Shown: positions 22,753-22,918 of the stretch, one piece after another | Numbering within the stretch: the stretch's first letter is position 1 | Layout of the letters: each line of letters starts with the position of its first letter | NCBI GenBank assembly: GCA_964446285.1 | Contig: CAYUNT010000057.1 | Location: forward strand, 1 to 22,918 | From: CAYUNT01 sp964446285 | GTDB taxonomy: Bacteria; Sumerlaeota; Sumerlaeia; SLMS01; CAYUNT01 | Direction of reading: 5' to 3' | DNA length: 22,918 nt | Notes under the pieces: model-generated | The model's input: the letters and a program-made list of their open reading frames with translations, nothing else | Told to the model about the DNA's origin: nothing | Database searches by the model: none | Translations under genes and position numbers: made by a program

Positions 22753-22918
22753 GGAACGACCCCCTTCGTGCGGCATCGAGCGGCTGAGAAATGCCCATCA
22801 TCCAATCCCGGCCATACTCTGAAATCCAAAGCCGGGCAAGTGAAAATCAGAAGAGGGTCCGCCGTGGGGCGCATCTCAGTTTTTTGCAGGGTCAGTCATG
22901 CCAGCGTGAGGGTAGAGC

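Overview
This GC-rich bacterial window carries about 16 protein genes and one decayed gene, with no rRNA, tRNA or CRISPR array. It suggests a Gram-negative-type bacterium from a little-cultured lineage. Evidence: a GspG-like pseudopilin with a long lineage-type N-terminus, a PilT ATPase, TSP3-repeat and glycine-rich secreted proteins, an FHA-GAF histidine kinase, a bacterial deoxyhypusine-synthase-like enzyme, and many dispersed palindromic intergenic repeats. This combination resembles Candidatus Sumerlaeota, Hydrogenedentota, Lentisphaerota or Planctomycetota relatives. That assignment is an inference from style, not from a marker gene.

Layout. 1-1.55 kb: a UPF0102/YraN nuclease-like protein (+) faces a pseudopilin (-), with a terminator between them. 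2.06-7.8 kb (+): transketolase, a SixA-type phosphohistidine phosphatase, then a tightly overlapping BtuF-BtuD-BtuC-type importer (binding protein, ATPase, permease), probably for a corrinoid. 7.9-11.4 kb (+): the tRNA thiolase MnmA, a DAACS-family symporter with altered binding-site residues, and an internally deleted LivJ-type binding-protein pseudogene. 11.5-15.3 kb (-): glycerol dehydrogenase, then two secreted surface proteins that are probably co-transcribed. 15.8-19.2 kb (+): PilT, an overlapping SAM methyltransferase and the deoxyhypusine-synthase-like enzyme. 19.3-21.0 kb (+): a visibly AT-richer two-gene cassette, an ABC/SMC-type AAA ATPase overlapping by ATGA with a small protein bearing a D...ExK nuclease-like motif. 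21.0-22.75 kb (-): an FHA-GAF-histidine kinase.

Two things stand out. First, the ATPase plus putative PD-(D/E)XK cassette looks like an uncharacterised defence-type module inserted among housekeeping genes. Second, the gaps (and one gene) hold several families of structured repeats. One is a 9-nt array made of a conserved heptamer plus a free dinucleotide, seen at three loci, once in frame inside sixA. Another is a set of modular perfect hairpins with 2-5-nt loops, nested in longer inverted repeats. One of these is bounded by GAACTGTTCAAAGT termini and flanked by 12-bp direct repeats, like a non-autonomous mobile element.
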